From Methanomassiliicoccaceae archaeon UBA72 (GTDB lineage Archaea; Thermoplasmatota; Thermoplasmata; Methanomassiliicoccales; Methanomethylophilaceae), in the NCBI GenBank assembly GCA_002509405.1, contig DAVO01000018.1, positions 1-50,455 of the forward strand: 50,455 nucleotides of DNA, in the 5' to 3' direction. Positions 27,778-35,865 of this stretch are shown here, piece by piece. The notes beneath the pieces are model-generated. The model saw nothing but the letters and a program-made list of their open reading frames with translations. It had not been told where the DNA came from and did not search any database. The first letter of the stretch is position 1. Every line of letters begins with the position of its first letter. The translations under genes and the position numbers were made by a program.

Positions 27778-28521
27778 ATGGTAACGTCGGAAGAGTTTCT
27801 TTCCGGTCCGTTGCCCGATGCCCGGGTCGGCATCGGCCGCGGGTCAGACCTGGGGAACGTAGAAAGGAGCGCCGAAGCCTTCAAAGGTGGATGTGTCACA
27901 ATATACGAGAACCCTGCAGAACTCGTTGATGATCTGGTGTCAGGGAAGATAGATGCGGCCGTTCGCGGGGACATGTCGTCCTCCGTCTTGTTGCCGCTGC
28001 TGAAGCAGGCGCTGGGGATAAAGGCGCTCGAAAGAATCGTCCTCATGGAACCTCCGGGAGGAAAGCTTTTCCTGCTTTCTCCTGTGGGTATCGACGAGGG
28101 ATGGACGGTCCAGCAGAGGTTCGGACTGGCCGTGAACTCGGTGAGGCTTGCGCACAGGATCGGTCTCGGGACGAAGATCGCCGTTATGTCGGGAGGAAGG
28201 TGCGAAGACTATGGACGATGCAAGGCAGTCAACAATAGCATCGACGATGCCCGTTCGCTTGTGAAGATGCTTACCGAAAAGGGGTATGACGCATATCATT
28301 CCCAGATACTGATAGAGAATGCGGTGAAGGACGCCGATATCGTTATCGCGCCAGAGGGCATATCCGGCAATCTGCTGTTCAGGGCTATGCATTTGGTCGG
28401 TAACACCGCGGCCCTCGGTGCGCCGGTAGTAAACACGGAAAAAGTGTTCGTTGACACGTCCAGGGCTAAAACGGATTATCGCGACTCGATAGCCTTGGCC
28501 CTTAGACTTACGGAGAGATGA
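27778..28521 (+). CDS. mtxX: Methanogenesis marker protein 4 (MtxX family)
   Basis: This 247-residue protein resembles the MtxX group, found in methanogens and distantly like phosphotransacetylase. The pattern VGIGRGSDLGNVERSAEAF near the start, AVRGDMSSS near 60, SVLSGGR-type MSGGRCEDYGR near 140 and IAPEGISGNLLFRAMHLVGN near 190 fit the family. Its biochemical role is not established; the name comes from early linkage with methyltransferase genes. It shares an ATGA overlap with queD, so methanogenesis-marker and archaeosine genes are on the same transcript. Confidence 0.8.
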   Translation: MVTSEEFLSGPLPDARVGIGRGSDLGNVERSAEAFKGGCVTIYENPAELVDDLVSGKIDAAVRGDMSSSVLLPLLKQALGIKALERIVLMEPPGGKLFLLSPVGIDEGWTVQQRFGLAVNSVRLAHRIGLGTKIAVMSGGRCEDYGRCKAVNNSIDDARSLVKMLTEKGYDAYHSQILIENAVKDADIVIAPEGISGNLLFRAMHLVGNTAALGAPVVNTEKVFVDTSRAKTDYRDSIALALRLTER

Positions 28522-29000
28522 AAATGCAATTGGAGATCGACGGAGAGTATTCGGGCTTAAGGTTCTCGGCCTGCCATTTTATTCCGAGGCATGAGAAGTG
28601 CTCCAGACTTCACGGCCACTCTTACGTGATCCGTTTGAAGCTGGAAGGAGAAATCGGAGAGGACGGGATGCTTATGGACTTCGTCGTCCTGAAGAAGGAG
28701 CTCCGCGGGATGATAGCTATTCTGGATCACATGACGCTTCTTCCCTCGGACTCAGAGGACGTGCTGATCGAGCTGACAGATACTTCGGTAGAGGCTGTAG
28801 CATGTGGCAAGAGGTATGTTTTCCCCGCTGAGGACGTGGTGATCCTGGACCTTCCCAACACAACTGCGGAAGAGATGTCCAAGCTTATGGTCCACAAGAT
28901 GATCAACGATGTAGCCTTCCCGGAGAACGTAAGGTCCGTATCCATCGGGCTGGACGAGGAACGCGGGCAGACCGCCTGGTACACGGTGGAGCTCAGATGA
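28518..29000 (+). CDS. queD: 6-carboxy-tetrahydropterin synthase QueD
   Basis: The 160-residue T-fold enzyme converts dihydroneopterin triphosphate to 6-carboxytetrahydropterin, the second step to preQ0. Zinc and catalytic residues are visible: H20 in SACHF, C28 and the HGH of H32 and H34 in CSRLHGHSY. The Cys-x3-His-Gly-His arrangement separates QueD from pyruvoyl-tetrahydropterin synthases. In archaea preQ0 feeds archaeosine at tRNA position 15. It overlaps mtxX and queC by ATGA at both ends. Confidence 0.92.
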   Translation: MKMQLEIDGEYSGLRFSACHFIPRHEKCSRLHGHSYVIRLKLEGEIGEDGMLMDFVVLKKELRGMIAILDHMTLLPSDSEDVLIELTDTSVEAVACGKRYVFPAEDVVILDLPNTTAEEMSKLMVHKMINDVAFPENVRSVSIGLDEERGQTAWYTVELR

Positions 29001-29665
29001 CGAGGGCCGTCGTCCTTCTTTCGGGCGGGCTCGATTCCACCACCGTGCTTGCAAAGGCGATCAGCGACGGATGCGAGGCGTTCGCGGTCAGCTTCCGCTA
29101 TGGTCAGAGGCACAGCAGGGAGCTGACCTCGGCCACGGAGGTCTGCAGACACTATGGCGTGATGCACACCATAATCGATATCAATCTCTCGTCTTTCAGA
29201 TCAGCTCTCACAAAGGAGGAGATCGACGTTCCCATGGACCGCGAAGGGAGCTTGGACAAAGAGATACCCATAACGTACGTCCCAGCGAGAAACATAATAT
29301 TCCTGAGCATAGCAGCCGGGCTCTGCGAATCCGTGGATGCTGACAGGATATACATCGGGGCGAACGTTGTCGATTATTCAGGATATCCCGACTGCCGCCC
29401 GGATTTCTTCAGCGCATTCGAGACAATGTTGGAAAAGGGGACGAAGGCAGGCGTCGAGGGGAGCCCGATAAAGATCATGACCCCGATACTGCACATGTCG
29501 AAGGCGGACATAGTCCGTCTGGGCAAGGAGCTGGGCGCTCCTCTTCATCTTACGTGGTCGTGCTACGAGGGAGGAGAGAAAGCATGCGGCCACTGCGATT
29601 CCTGCAGGCTCAGGCTCAAGGGCTTCGAAGAGGCCGGATACAAGGACGAGATCGATTACAGGTGA
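28997..29665 (+). CDS. queC: 7-cyano-7-deazaguanine synthase QueC
   Basis: The 222-residue enzyme turns 7-carboxy-7-deazaguanine into preQ0 using ATP and ammonia. The PP-loop SGGLDSTT begins at residue 9. A structural zinc site is formed by C189, C197, C200 and C203 in the C-terminal segment with ACGHCDSC. The alpha-hairpin signature VPARNIIFLSIA is also present. The ATG overlaps the queD stop, and queE starts four nucleotides after the queC stop. Confidence 0.95.
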   Translation: MTRAVVLLSGGLDSTTVLAKAISDGCEAFAVSFRYGQRHSRELTSATEVCRHYGVMHTIIDINLSSFRSALTKEEIDVPMDREGSLDKEIPITYVPARNIIFLSIAAGLCESVDADRIYIGANVVDYSGYPDCRPDFFSAFETMLEKGTKAGVEGSPIKIMTPILHMSKADIVRLGKELGAPLHLTWSCYEGGEKACGHCDSCRLRLKGFEEAGYKDEIDYR

Positions 29666-29669
29666 TCCG

Positions 29670-30293
29670 ATGAACATATGCGAAACATTTGTGTCGATCC
29701 AGGGCGAGGGCCTGATGATGGGAGTTCCCACGTTGTTCATCCGCACGGCGGGATGCAACCTGGACTGCTCCTGGTGCGACACCAAGTACGCCTTTGGCGG
29801 CGGCAAGGAAACGCAAGTCGGGGAGCTGGCGGAACTGGCGGCGGGGATATCGCATGTCTGCGTCACAGGTGGGGAGCCTATGCTGCAGAAAGAACTGCCC
29901 GAGCTGCTCGAAGCCCTCCTCTCCGAAGGAAAGCATGTCGTCCTTGAGACCAACGGATCGATGGACGTCAGTGGACTGCCGAAGGACAGGAACCTCATGA
30001 TAAGCATGGACATCAAATGTCCTTCTTCCGGGATGTCGGAAAAGATGCTTACCTCGAACATTGCAGCCCTCGGAGAGAAAGACCAGCTCAAATTCATCAT
30101 CAGCGACGCTGTCGATTTCGAATTCGCCGTCGATGTTCTGAGGGAATATGTGCCCAAGACCAACGTGATCTTCTCGCCGGTGGGCGGTATGGACCTCAGG
30201 CCCCTTGCCGAAGAGGTCCTTCGGAGAAAGCTCGAGGTCCGGGTCCTGCCACAGCTTCACAAGATCGTATGGGGCGACATGCGTTCAGTCTGA
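29670..30293 (+). CDS. queE: 7-carboxy-7-deazaguanine synthase QueE (radical SAM)
   Basis: The 207-residue radical SAM enzyme contracts the pterin ring of 6-carboxytetrahydropterin to 7-carboxy-7-deazaguanine. The cluster motif CNLDCSWC places C29, C33 and C36 with the CX3CX2C spacing; it follows SIQGEG, a QueE hallmark, and is followed by CDTKYAF and the SAM-binding VTGGEP. It closes the queD-queC-queE run. Its 3' end overlaps the opposing NifX-like gene by 9 nt. The GTP cyclohydrolase and tRNA transglycosylase of the pathway are elsewhere. Confidence 0.94.
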   Translation: MNICETFVSIQGEGLMMGVPTLFIRTAGCNLDCSWCDTKYAFGGGKETQVGELAELAAGISHVCVTGGEPMLQKELPELLEALLSEGKHVVLETNGSMDVSGLPKDRNLMISMDIKCPSSGMSEKMLTSNIAALGEKDQLKFIISDAVDFEFAVDVLREYVPKTNVIFSPVGGMDLRPLAEEVLRRKLEVRVLPQLHKIVWGDMRSV

Positions 30294-30641
30294 ACATCTC
30301 TGGGATTCGAACTTTTTCCTGTGCTCGTAACGTCTTCTGAAGTCGGAAACGCTCTCCTCGACCGTTCCCTCCTCGTCGGTTGAAACCGCTATGCCGGCGG
30401 CTGTGAGCTTGTCATATCCGTGGTGACCAATGCCTCCAACGATCACGGCGTCCACTCCAATGCCGATGATGGCGTCCGCCACAAGCATGCCGGCACCGGA
30501 TGCCGCGTCCTTGTGCTCGTTCTCGACCACGGTGAAGTCCATCGTCTCCATGTCCACGATCAGGAAGTAGGGTGCGCGGCCGAAATCATCGGCCACATAC
30601 GAATCCAGCGTATCTCCTTCCGCTAGCACGCCTATCTTCAT
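30285..30641 (-). CDS. NifX/NafY-type dinitrogenase cofactor-domain protein
   Basis: A 118-residue protein of the NifB/NifX-type cofactor-binding fold. It begins MKIGVLAEGDTLDSYVADDFGRAPYF (first part quoted as evidence of the fold), with a GIGVDAVIVGGIGHHG segment and a charged C terminus. Such proteins in methanogens usually lie beside Mrp/NBP35 ATPases and are thought to bind metal clusters; nitrogenase genes are not seen here. Its ATG overlaps the stop of the Mrp gene, so they are one operon and probably one pathway. Confidence 0.85.
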   Translation of the reverse strand: MKIGVLAEGDTLDSYVADDFGRAPYFLIVDMETMDFTVVENEHKDAASGAGMLVADAIIGIGVDAVIVGGIGHHGYDKLTAAGIAVSTDEEGTVEESVSDFRRRYEHRKKFESQRCSD

Positions 30642-31465
30642 TTCGCCTCGACCGTCGCAATTATTTTCTTGATTATGGACTGGAACGCTTTGGCGGAAGC
30701 GGAATCAGGGTCGCTCAGGACGGCAGGCATGCCGCTGTCTCCAGACAAAACCACCGAGGGTTCGATCGGGACCTTTCCCAAAAACTGGACTCCGAACTCC
30801 TTCGCGACCGCCTCTCCGCCGCCGCTCTTGAAGATGTCGGTCTTCTCGCCGCAGTGTGGACAGATGAATCCGCTCATATTCTCAACAAGCCCGATTACAG
30901 GTATCTTCGCTTCGGCGGAGAATGTGATCGTCTTGCGGCTGTCAATTAGGGAAACATCCTGAGGGGTGGTGACTATGACCGCGCCGTCAGGCTTGGGGAT
31001 CAACTGGATTATGGAAAGGGCTTCGTCTCCGGTCCCGGGCGGCATATCGATGACCAGATAATCCAAGTCTCCCCATTCTACATCTTCGATGAACTGCCTT
31101 ATGGCGGTCATCTTCACTGGCCCCCTCCACAGGATGGGCGTATCCTTGGAGGGAAGCAGGAACGCCATCGACATAACCTTGAGAGACGGGGGGACGATCA
31201 CCGGGATGAGCTTCTCGTTCTGGACATCCAGCTTCTCGTCCTCTATGCCGAACATCTTCGGGATGTTTGGCCCCGTGATGTCCACGTCCATGATCCCGGT
31301 CTCGTATCCCTTGTTGGACAGGGCGCAGGCGAGGTTTGAAGAAACGGTGCTCTTTCCGACGCCTCCCTTTCCGCTGAGAACTATTATGACATGTTTGATC
31401 TTTCCTAGGCTCTCTTTGAGTCTTGTATCTTCTTCGATTTTATCAGCGCTGATGACTCCTGCCAT
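30638..31465 (-). CDS. Mrp/NBP35-family Fe-S cluster carrier ATPase
   Basis: The 275-residue ATPase is a scaffold or carrier for [4Fe-4S] clusters. It has the deviant Walker A GKGGVGKSTVSS near residue 35, the Walker-B-like DYLVIDMPPGTGDEA near 135, and the cluster-binding CPHC near 205, the pair that bridges a dimer. It lacks the N-terminal cysteine cluster of Nbp35 proper. It is translationally coupled to the NifX-like gene behind it and lies 500 nt from sufB, giving a small Fe-S maturation neighbourhood. Confidence 0.92.
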   Translation of the reverse strand: MAGVISADKIEEDTRLKESLGKIKHVIIVLSGKGGVGKSTVSSNLACALSNKGYETGIMDVDITGPNIPKMFGIEDEKLDVQNEKLIPVIVPPSLKVMSMAFLLPSKDTPILWRGPVKMTAIRQFIEDVEWGDLDYLVIDMPPGTGDEALSIIQLIPKPDGAVIVTTPQDVSLIDSRKTITFSAEAKIPVIGLVENMSGFICPHCGEKTDIFKSGGGEAVAKEFGVQFLGKVPIEPSVVLSGDSGMPAVLSDPDSASAKAFQSIIKKIIATVEAK

Positions 31466-31541
31466 TTCTATCGCCCCGTCAGTGTCTCTGTGTTTTAAGA
31501 ACTATTGCCATGTTCGAAGCCGGCGCAACGGATTTATCCGC

Positions 31542-31964
31542 ATGAGCGCATGGAGGGCTATGCCTTTGGGTGATCCGCACGGTGGAGACTTCGAATATAC
31601 AGACGAAGGGCTTCCCAAGAACATAACGGCTGTCAGGATTCCTACCGGAGACCTGGACACGAGCGTAGACTTCTACTCGGACCTGCTGGGCATGGAGGTG
31701 GTGGACCGGAAAGACACTCATGCCGTGCTCAGGCGCGAGGATGCGGTGATACTTCTGGTATTATCTTCACATACCGGGGTCGACACGGGCTTCTATATCG
31801 GGGTCGACGACCCATATGCCCTCCACAGGCGCCTGATCGACGAGGGCGTCGTGTTCATGGTGGACCCGGAGATGGGCCCAATCGGTGTGTACACGTCGTT
31901 CCGCGATACGGACGGAAACGTGATCCGAGCGGTCGACAAACACGCCGTGGAATCTTTCTTCTGA
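31542..31964 (+). CDS. VOC-superfamily protein (glyoxalase/dioxygenase fold)
   Basis: A 140-residue protein with one pair of betaalphabetabetabeta units: ITAVRIPTGDLDTSVDFYSDLLG, where the first part is the family start, then AVLRREDAVILLV, FYIGVDDP and FRDTDGNVIRAV with a C-terminal acidic metal ligand. Such proteins act as glyoxalases, epimerases or resistance proteins; the metal site here is not complete enough to choose. ATG at 31542 and a later one at 31560 are both possible. It is convergent with sufB, with no gap. Confidence 0.75.
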   Translation: MSAWRAMPLGDPHGGDFEYTDEGLPKNITAVRIPTGDLDTSVDFYSDLLGMEVVDRKDTHAVLRREDAVILLVLSSHTGVDTGFYIGVDDPYALHRRLIDEGVVFMVDPEMGPIGVYTSFRDTDGNVIRAVDKHAVESFF

Positions 31965-33182
31965 TCAGTTCCCGAGGTCGGCCATGTTGGTGGCCTCCTT
32001 GATCTTGGCCTCAAGCTGAGGGGGTAGCCCGGATATCCCTCCAGACAGGAAGCCCCGGACGATCATGCTAACCGCTTCATCCTCGGAAAGGCCCCTGGAC
32101 ATCAGATACTCGATCTGGTCCCTGGCTATCTTTCCCACTGCGGCCTCATGTGTCATCTCCAGGTCTGAAACGTTCGCCTCCAGCTCGGGTATCGCAAGGG
32201 TAGTGCCGCCGTCCTTGAGGATGATGCTCTTGCATTCCAGGTGGGCCTTCACTCCTGTCGCGTTCCCTATGAGCCGTCCGCGGGCGACCATTCTTCCACC
32301 CACAGTGATGCTCCTGCTGATGATCTCGGCCGAAGTGTCTTTGCTGTTCAGAGACACAATGGATCCGCTGTCTATGTTGGAACCCTCGTGTGCGATGCAC
32401 ATGGAGTTGAACTTGGCGGTCGCACCGGGGCCGTTGAGGTTCGCCACGGGGTTGCTCTGTAACGTACCGACTTTGTCGAGTATAACGTAATTGTTGGTGA
32501 AGTGTGAGTTCTTGCCGACGTTGATGCCGGTCCTTGGTCTCACCGAGGTCTTGTCACCCCAGTTGTGGATCATCGAATATGAAAGTGATGCGTTGTCTCC
32601 GATGAACATCTCGGAAACGCCCACATGAACAGATTCGTTGGCATGGGGGCTTGTCGCGCACCCGGTTATCACGTCAGCGGAGGCGTTATCCTCCACAAAG
32701 ATCATATTATGGACATTCTGGATCACTTTGTTTGCGTTCAGGAGCATGCAGGACTGTATCGGTGTCTTGATGTGGTATCCCGACCTGACCCTTATGAAGT
32801 ATCCGTCCGACTGCTCGAGGTACGTGTGGGCCGTGAACTTGTCCTTGTCTGGCGCCACCGCGGTCCAGAAATGCTCTCTGACCCAATCATATTTTTTTAT
32901 GGCCTGCTGGGTGGTGATTATCTCAACGCCCTCCGGATTGCAGGCCGAGCAGTGGCTCAAAGAGTTGTCAATGAACATGATGGTCCCGGAGCGGGATTCC
33001 TCGTCGGTCGTCACGCCTACGCTCTGCATAGTGCCTTTGAACTCGTTCCCGGAACTTCCTAGGTCATCGATAACGGGCCCGTCGCGGGTGCCTACCGCAT
33101 ATTTCGTGAGGTCCACGTCTTCGCCGTACGCGGCCTTCTTCTCAAGGGCCTTCTTTACTCTATCGTCACTATATGCTGACAT
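31965..33182 (-). CDS. sufB: SufB/SufD-family Fe-S assembly scaffold
   Basis: The 405-residue beta-helix protein forms the scaffold on which SufC-driven Fe-S clusters are built. Evidence includes the central repeats typical of SufB/D, with HNWGDKTSVRPRTG, KNSHFTNNYVILDKVG, and MTHEAAVGKIARDQIEYLMSRGLSEDEA near the C terminus, which is the most conserved part. It is the only SufB/D homolog here, as in minimal archaeal systems. ATG at 33182 is used; another is at 33191. The gene overlaps the 3' end of sufC by 28 nt. Confidence 0.9.
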   Translation of the reverse strand: MSAYSDDRVKKALEKKAAYGEDVDLTKYAVGTRDGPVIDDLGSSGNEFKGTMQSVGVTTDEESRSGTIMFIDNSLSHCSACNPEGVEIITTQQAIKKYDWVREHFWTAVAPDKDKFTAHTYLEQSDGYFIRVRSGYHIKTPIQSCMLLNANKVIQNVHNMIFVEDNASADVITGCATSPHANESVHVGVSEMFIGDNASLSYSMIHNWGDKTSVRPRTGINVGKNSHFTNNYVILDKVGTLQSNPVANLNGPGATAKFNSMCIAHEGSNIDSGSIVSLNSKDTSAEIISRSITVGGRMVARGRLIGNATGVKAHLECKSIILKDGGTTLAIPELEANVSDLEMTHEAAVGKIARDQIEYLMSRGLSEDEAVSMIVRGFLSGGISGLPPQLEAKIKEATNMADLGN

Positions 33183-33910
33183 GAACCGCATTCTCCGTAT
33201 CCGTTCTTTCTGATGGTGTTGAGAAGGTCGGTTGGCCTTCCCGTGCATCTTATCCTTCCCTCGCCCATGACATAGGCCTTGTCCGCGCCGATATAATCAA
33301 GAATCTGGCCGGTGTGCGTGATGACCAGGGCGGAGACATATTTGGGCCCTCCGCTGCGACATCTGGTCTGGTCGTAAAGCAGGTCGTGCACCTTGTTACC
33401 TATAAGGTCGATGCTCTGAAGGTCTACGCCCGATTCGGGCTCGTCCAGCATCAGGAAGTCGGGCCTCTGCGCAGTCAGCTGGAGCAGTTCGGACCTTTTG
33501 ATCTCCCCTCCCGAAAAACCCACGTTTATATCTCTGTCCAGGAAACTGCTCATCCTGAAATCGCTAGCCTCGGACAGGACCTCCTCGGCGCATTCCTTGT
33601 CAGCAGCCGTCCTTATGAGGTCGCCGAGCTTCACGCCGGTTACGTTAGGAGGCCTCTGCATCATCATGCCTATGCCCATCTTAGCACGTTCATCTACGGG
33701 AAAATGCGTGATATCTACGCCTTTGAAGATTATCTGCCCCTCAGTGATGGTACTGGTGCTGTATCCCATTATAGCAGATAGCAAGGTCGATTTACCCGAA
33801 CCGTTGGGTCCGAAAAGTACACAGGTCTCCCCCTCCTTTACGGAAAGGTCAACTCCTCTGAGTATCTCCCTGTTCCCTGCCACGGCGTGAAGGTTCTTTA
33901 TTTCGAGCAT
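33155..33910 (-). CDS. sufC: SufC ATPase
   Basis: The 251-residue ABC ATPase powers the SufB scaffold. Walker A is GPNGSGKSTLL, the signature GFSGGEIKRSELLQL is the SufC form, and Walker B is FLMLDEPESGVD with a following ITHTG switch histidine. ATG at 33910 gives the standard start, and the 21 upstream nucleotides of open frame are ignored. With SufB it forms a two-gene unit; no SufS, SufU or SufE gene is present in the window. Confidence 0.94.
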   Translation of the reverse strand: MLEIKNLHAVAGNREILRGVDLSVKEGETCVLFGPNGSGKSTLLSAIMGYSTSTITEGQIIFKGVDITHFPVDERAKMGIGMMMQRPPNVTGVKLGDLIRTAADKECAEEVLSEASDFRMSSFLDRDINVGFSGGEIKRSELLQLTAQRPDFLMLDEPESGVDLQSIDLIGNKVHDLLYDQTRCRSGGPKYVSALVITHTGQILDYIGADKAYVMGEGRIRCTGRPTDLLNTIRKNGYGECGSCQHIVTIE

Positions 33911-34021
33911 ATTCCGCACCTTGTGCCCCAAGGTTATCGATTGCTAAATAGTTGTCTGTATCACGTTCTGGACATCGGGAGCAGGCGAAGAGATTATACT
34001 GGTCGGGGCACTTTCGGTCTT

Positions 34022-34603
34022 ATGAAGCTCATCGCGCTCAACGGCAGTCCGCGTCTCATCGGGAACACGTCCAATATCATCATGGACATGCTGGACATCT
34101 TCTCCAGGGAGGGCATCGAGACGGAGCATGTCCAGCTGTACGCATACAATTTCATCCCATGCAACGACTGCAGGTCATGCGAGATGAGAGGAGATGGGAG
34201 ATGCATCAACGAAGAAGACGGCTTCAATGAACTTCTGGACAAGCTGAGGGAGGCCGACGGGATAGTCTTCGCCAGCCCGGCGTATTATGGCGGTGTTACG
34301 GCGCAGATGAAGATATTCATGGAAAGGGCGGGGCTCTCGCTCGAAACAGGCGATATGGGCCTCAGGCGCAAGGTCGGAGGAGCCATCGCCGTTGCAGGAC
34401 ACGACGGAGCCACCGCGGCATATTCCCAGATGGTCAACTTCATGCTTCGGAACCAGATGGTCGTCTGCGGGTCCACGCCTCATACTACGTTCAGGGCGCT
34501 GAATCCGCCCCAATTCTCTACTGACAAGGATGCCGTGAAGGCCGTCTCGATATTGGCGGGAGAGATGATCTGGGCGATGGAACGCCTCTGTCAGAAGAAG
34601 TAA
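34022..34603 (+). CDS. Iron-sulfur flavoprotein (Isf family)
   Basis: The 193-residue protein has a flavodoxin-like FMN site (NGSPRLIGNTS at residue 7, then SPAYYGG near 90) and the compact cluster motif CX2CX2CX7C at C47, C50, C53 and C61. That motif defines Isf proteins, which pass electrons from ferredoxin to oxygen or peroxide in methanogens, suggesting oxidative-stress relief. AGATTATACT near 33991 is centred about 26 nt before the ATG, supporting the start and a leaderless mRNA. It overlaps the opposing gene by 13 nt. Confidence 0.9.
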   Translation: MKLIALNGSPRLIGNTSNIIMDMLDIFSREGIETEHVQLYAYNFIPCNDCRSCEMRGDGRCINEEDGFNELLDKLREADGIVFASPAYYGGVTAQMKIFMERAGLSLETGDMGLRRKVGGAIAVAGHDGATAAYSQMVNFMLRNQMVVCGSTPHTTFRALNPPQFSTDKDAVKAVSILAGEMIWAMERLCQKK

Positions 34604-35313
34604 AACCCGCATCCTTCTTCGACGCAGATCTTTGCCACCGACTCCATCCTGTCGACCGGGCCGGAGTACCTGCGGACCATCATCTTACCCTCTTCGGGCA
34701 ACGCCTTCCTGAGGATCTCGACTTCTTTCAGTAGTTCAGCGGCCTCTTCCGGAGTATATATCCTGTGGGATGCCGCCCCATCCGGCACCGAAGCGGTGAC
34801 AGCGCACCCATGCTTGGAGGCTATGCCCGGCAAAAGACTGTCGTCGGGTCCGAACGAACCGATGCACCCTCTGCCCTTGTCCCATGACACCGGACATCTG
34901 GCACACGTCTCCCTCATCTCATCGAAGGATACAAGCTCCCATTCGGTGGTCCGGTTCTCGGGGAGGGAATCATCCAGTGCTTTTTTGCGGGAATCCTCAT
35001 CGAGACCTTTGAAATCTACCCATCCGGAGAAGCGGCTCTCTGCGAGGGGCTCCAGGGCCGCCAGGTCCCCGCTGTCGGTGAGAAGGTCGATATGGACGAC
35101 ATCCGTGTCCTTGCTGAGCTTGTTCCTCTTGAGGAATCCGGCCCAGTCACATACTTCGTTTTCGGCGCACTGCCTGGAGACGGTCCGGTATACCTCCGCG
35201 GCTTCCCCGAACTCTTCGGGGTTCCCCACGAGTACTCTGACGGTTTCCAGCTTCATTTCCCTGCAGAGGGCGCTGGGGCACTCCGTCTCTCTTATAGCGA
35301 TGTTGATTCCCAT
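34591..35313 (-). CDS. Hypothetical cysteine-rich protein, 240 residues
   Basis: Not recognised. There are nine or so cysteines; a likely metal or cluster site is CARCPVSWDKGRGC in the second half, with another pair near the N terminus (CPSALC) and one near the C terminus (EEGCGFYFF). The middle has an alpha/beta pattern, with no membrane segment. The gene runs toward the Isf gene and precedes no obvious partner; a membrane-protein gene ends 12 nt upstream. A redox or metal-binding role is inferred only from the cysteines. Confidence 0.65.
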   Translation of the reverse strand: MGINIAIRETECPSALCREMKLETVRVLVGNPEEFGEAAEVYRTVSRQCAENEVCDWAGFLKRNKLSKDTDVVHIDLLTDSGDLAALEPLAESRFSGWVDFKGLDEDSRKKALDDSLPENRTTEWELVSFDEMRETCARCPVSWDKGRGCIGSFGPDDSLLPGIASKHGCAVTASVPDGAASHRIYTPEEAAELLKEVEILRKALPEEGKMMVRRYSGPVDRMESVAKICVEEGCGFYFF

Positions 35314-35325
35314 CTCGTGTCCACC

Positions 35326-35865
35326 TTATTCGCTGAGTTTTTTAAGATACTTTTCGCGGTTGCTCTTGTACACCGCATATGAAAGCACCATCCTCAGCAG
35401 CATGATCGCCACCAATAATAGCATTATCCCCAAAAAGTTCAGAGTAAGAGTTACACTGTCAAGACTGAACCCGCTGCCAGAGAAAAATCCTGAGGTGTCG
35501 AGCGAGACCGGCAGCTCGCCTCCGGGGAAAATCAGGAACAACCATGCTATGGAATATAACAAGGCGATCACTGTGAAAAGCACCTTCGCCTTATTGCCCT
35601 TCACGTAGAAAGAGGTCAGGAACGCCAGGACTATCACGGGAATTCCATAGATCATGAACCTCCAGATGGTCTCATTCAGGGTGTTGAAGATCTCAGCCAT
35701 CTCGTCCCCGGCCCCCATCGATGCTATCATCCCCTCCAGGAACCACATCAACGCCAGGGGCACCACTACAATGGAAACGAAGCTCAGTACGCCGGCGAGT
35801 ATTCCTCTTACCCAGGAACCGTGCCTCATGTCCTGCTTCAGCGTCGTCTCTTCGGGCATATTCAC
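35326..35865 (-). CDS. Integral membrane protein, 179 residues
   Basis: Not recognised. Four or so hydrophobic segments are visible: about residues 18-46, 65-90, 95-112 and 140-165. Between the third and fourth is an extracellular-looking loop with a GGELPVSLDTSGFFSGSG sequence. The start overlaps the stop of the 351-residue gene (ATGA), so they are one operon. The partners are both membrane-bound and may form a complex, which is inference. Confidence 0.65.
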   Translation of the reverse strand: MNMPEETTLKQDMRHGSWVRGILAGVLSFVSIVVVPLALMWFLEGMIASMGAGDEMAEIFNTLNETIWRFMIYGIPVIVLAFLTSFYVKGNKAKVLFTVIALLYSIAWLFLIFPGGELPVSLDTSGFFSGSGFSLDSVTLTLNFLGIMLLLVAIMLLRMVLSYAVYKSNREKYLKKLSE

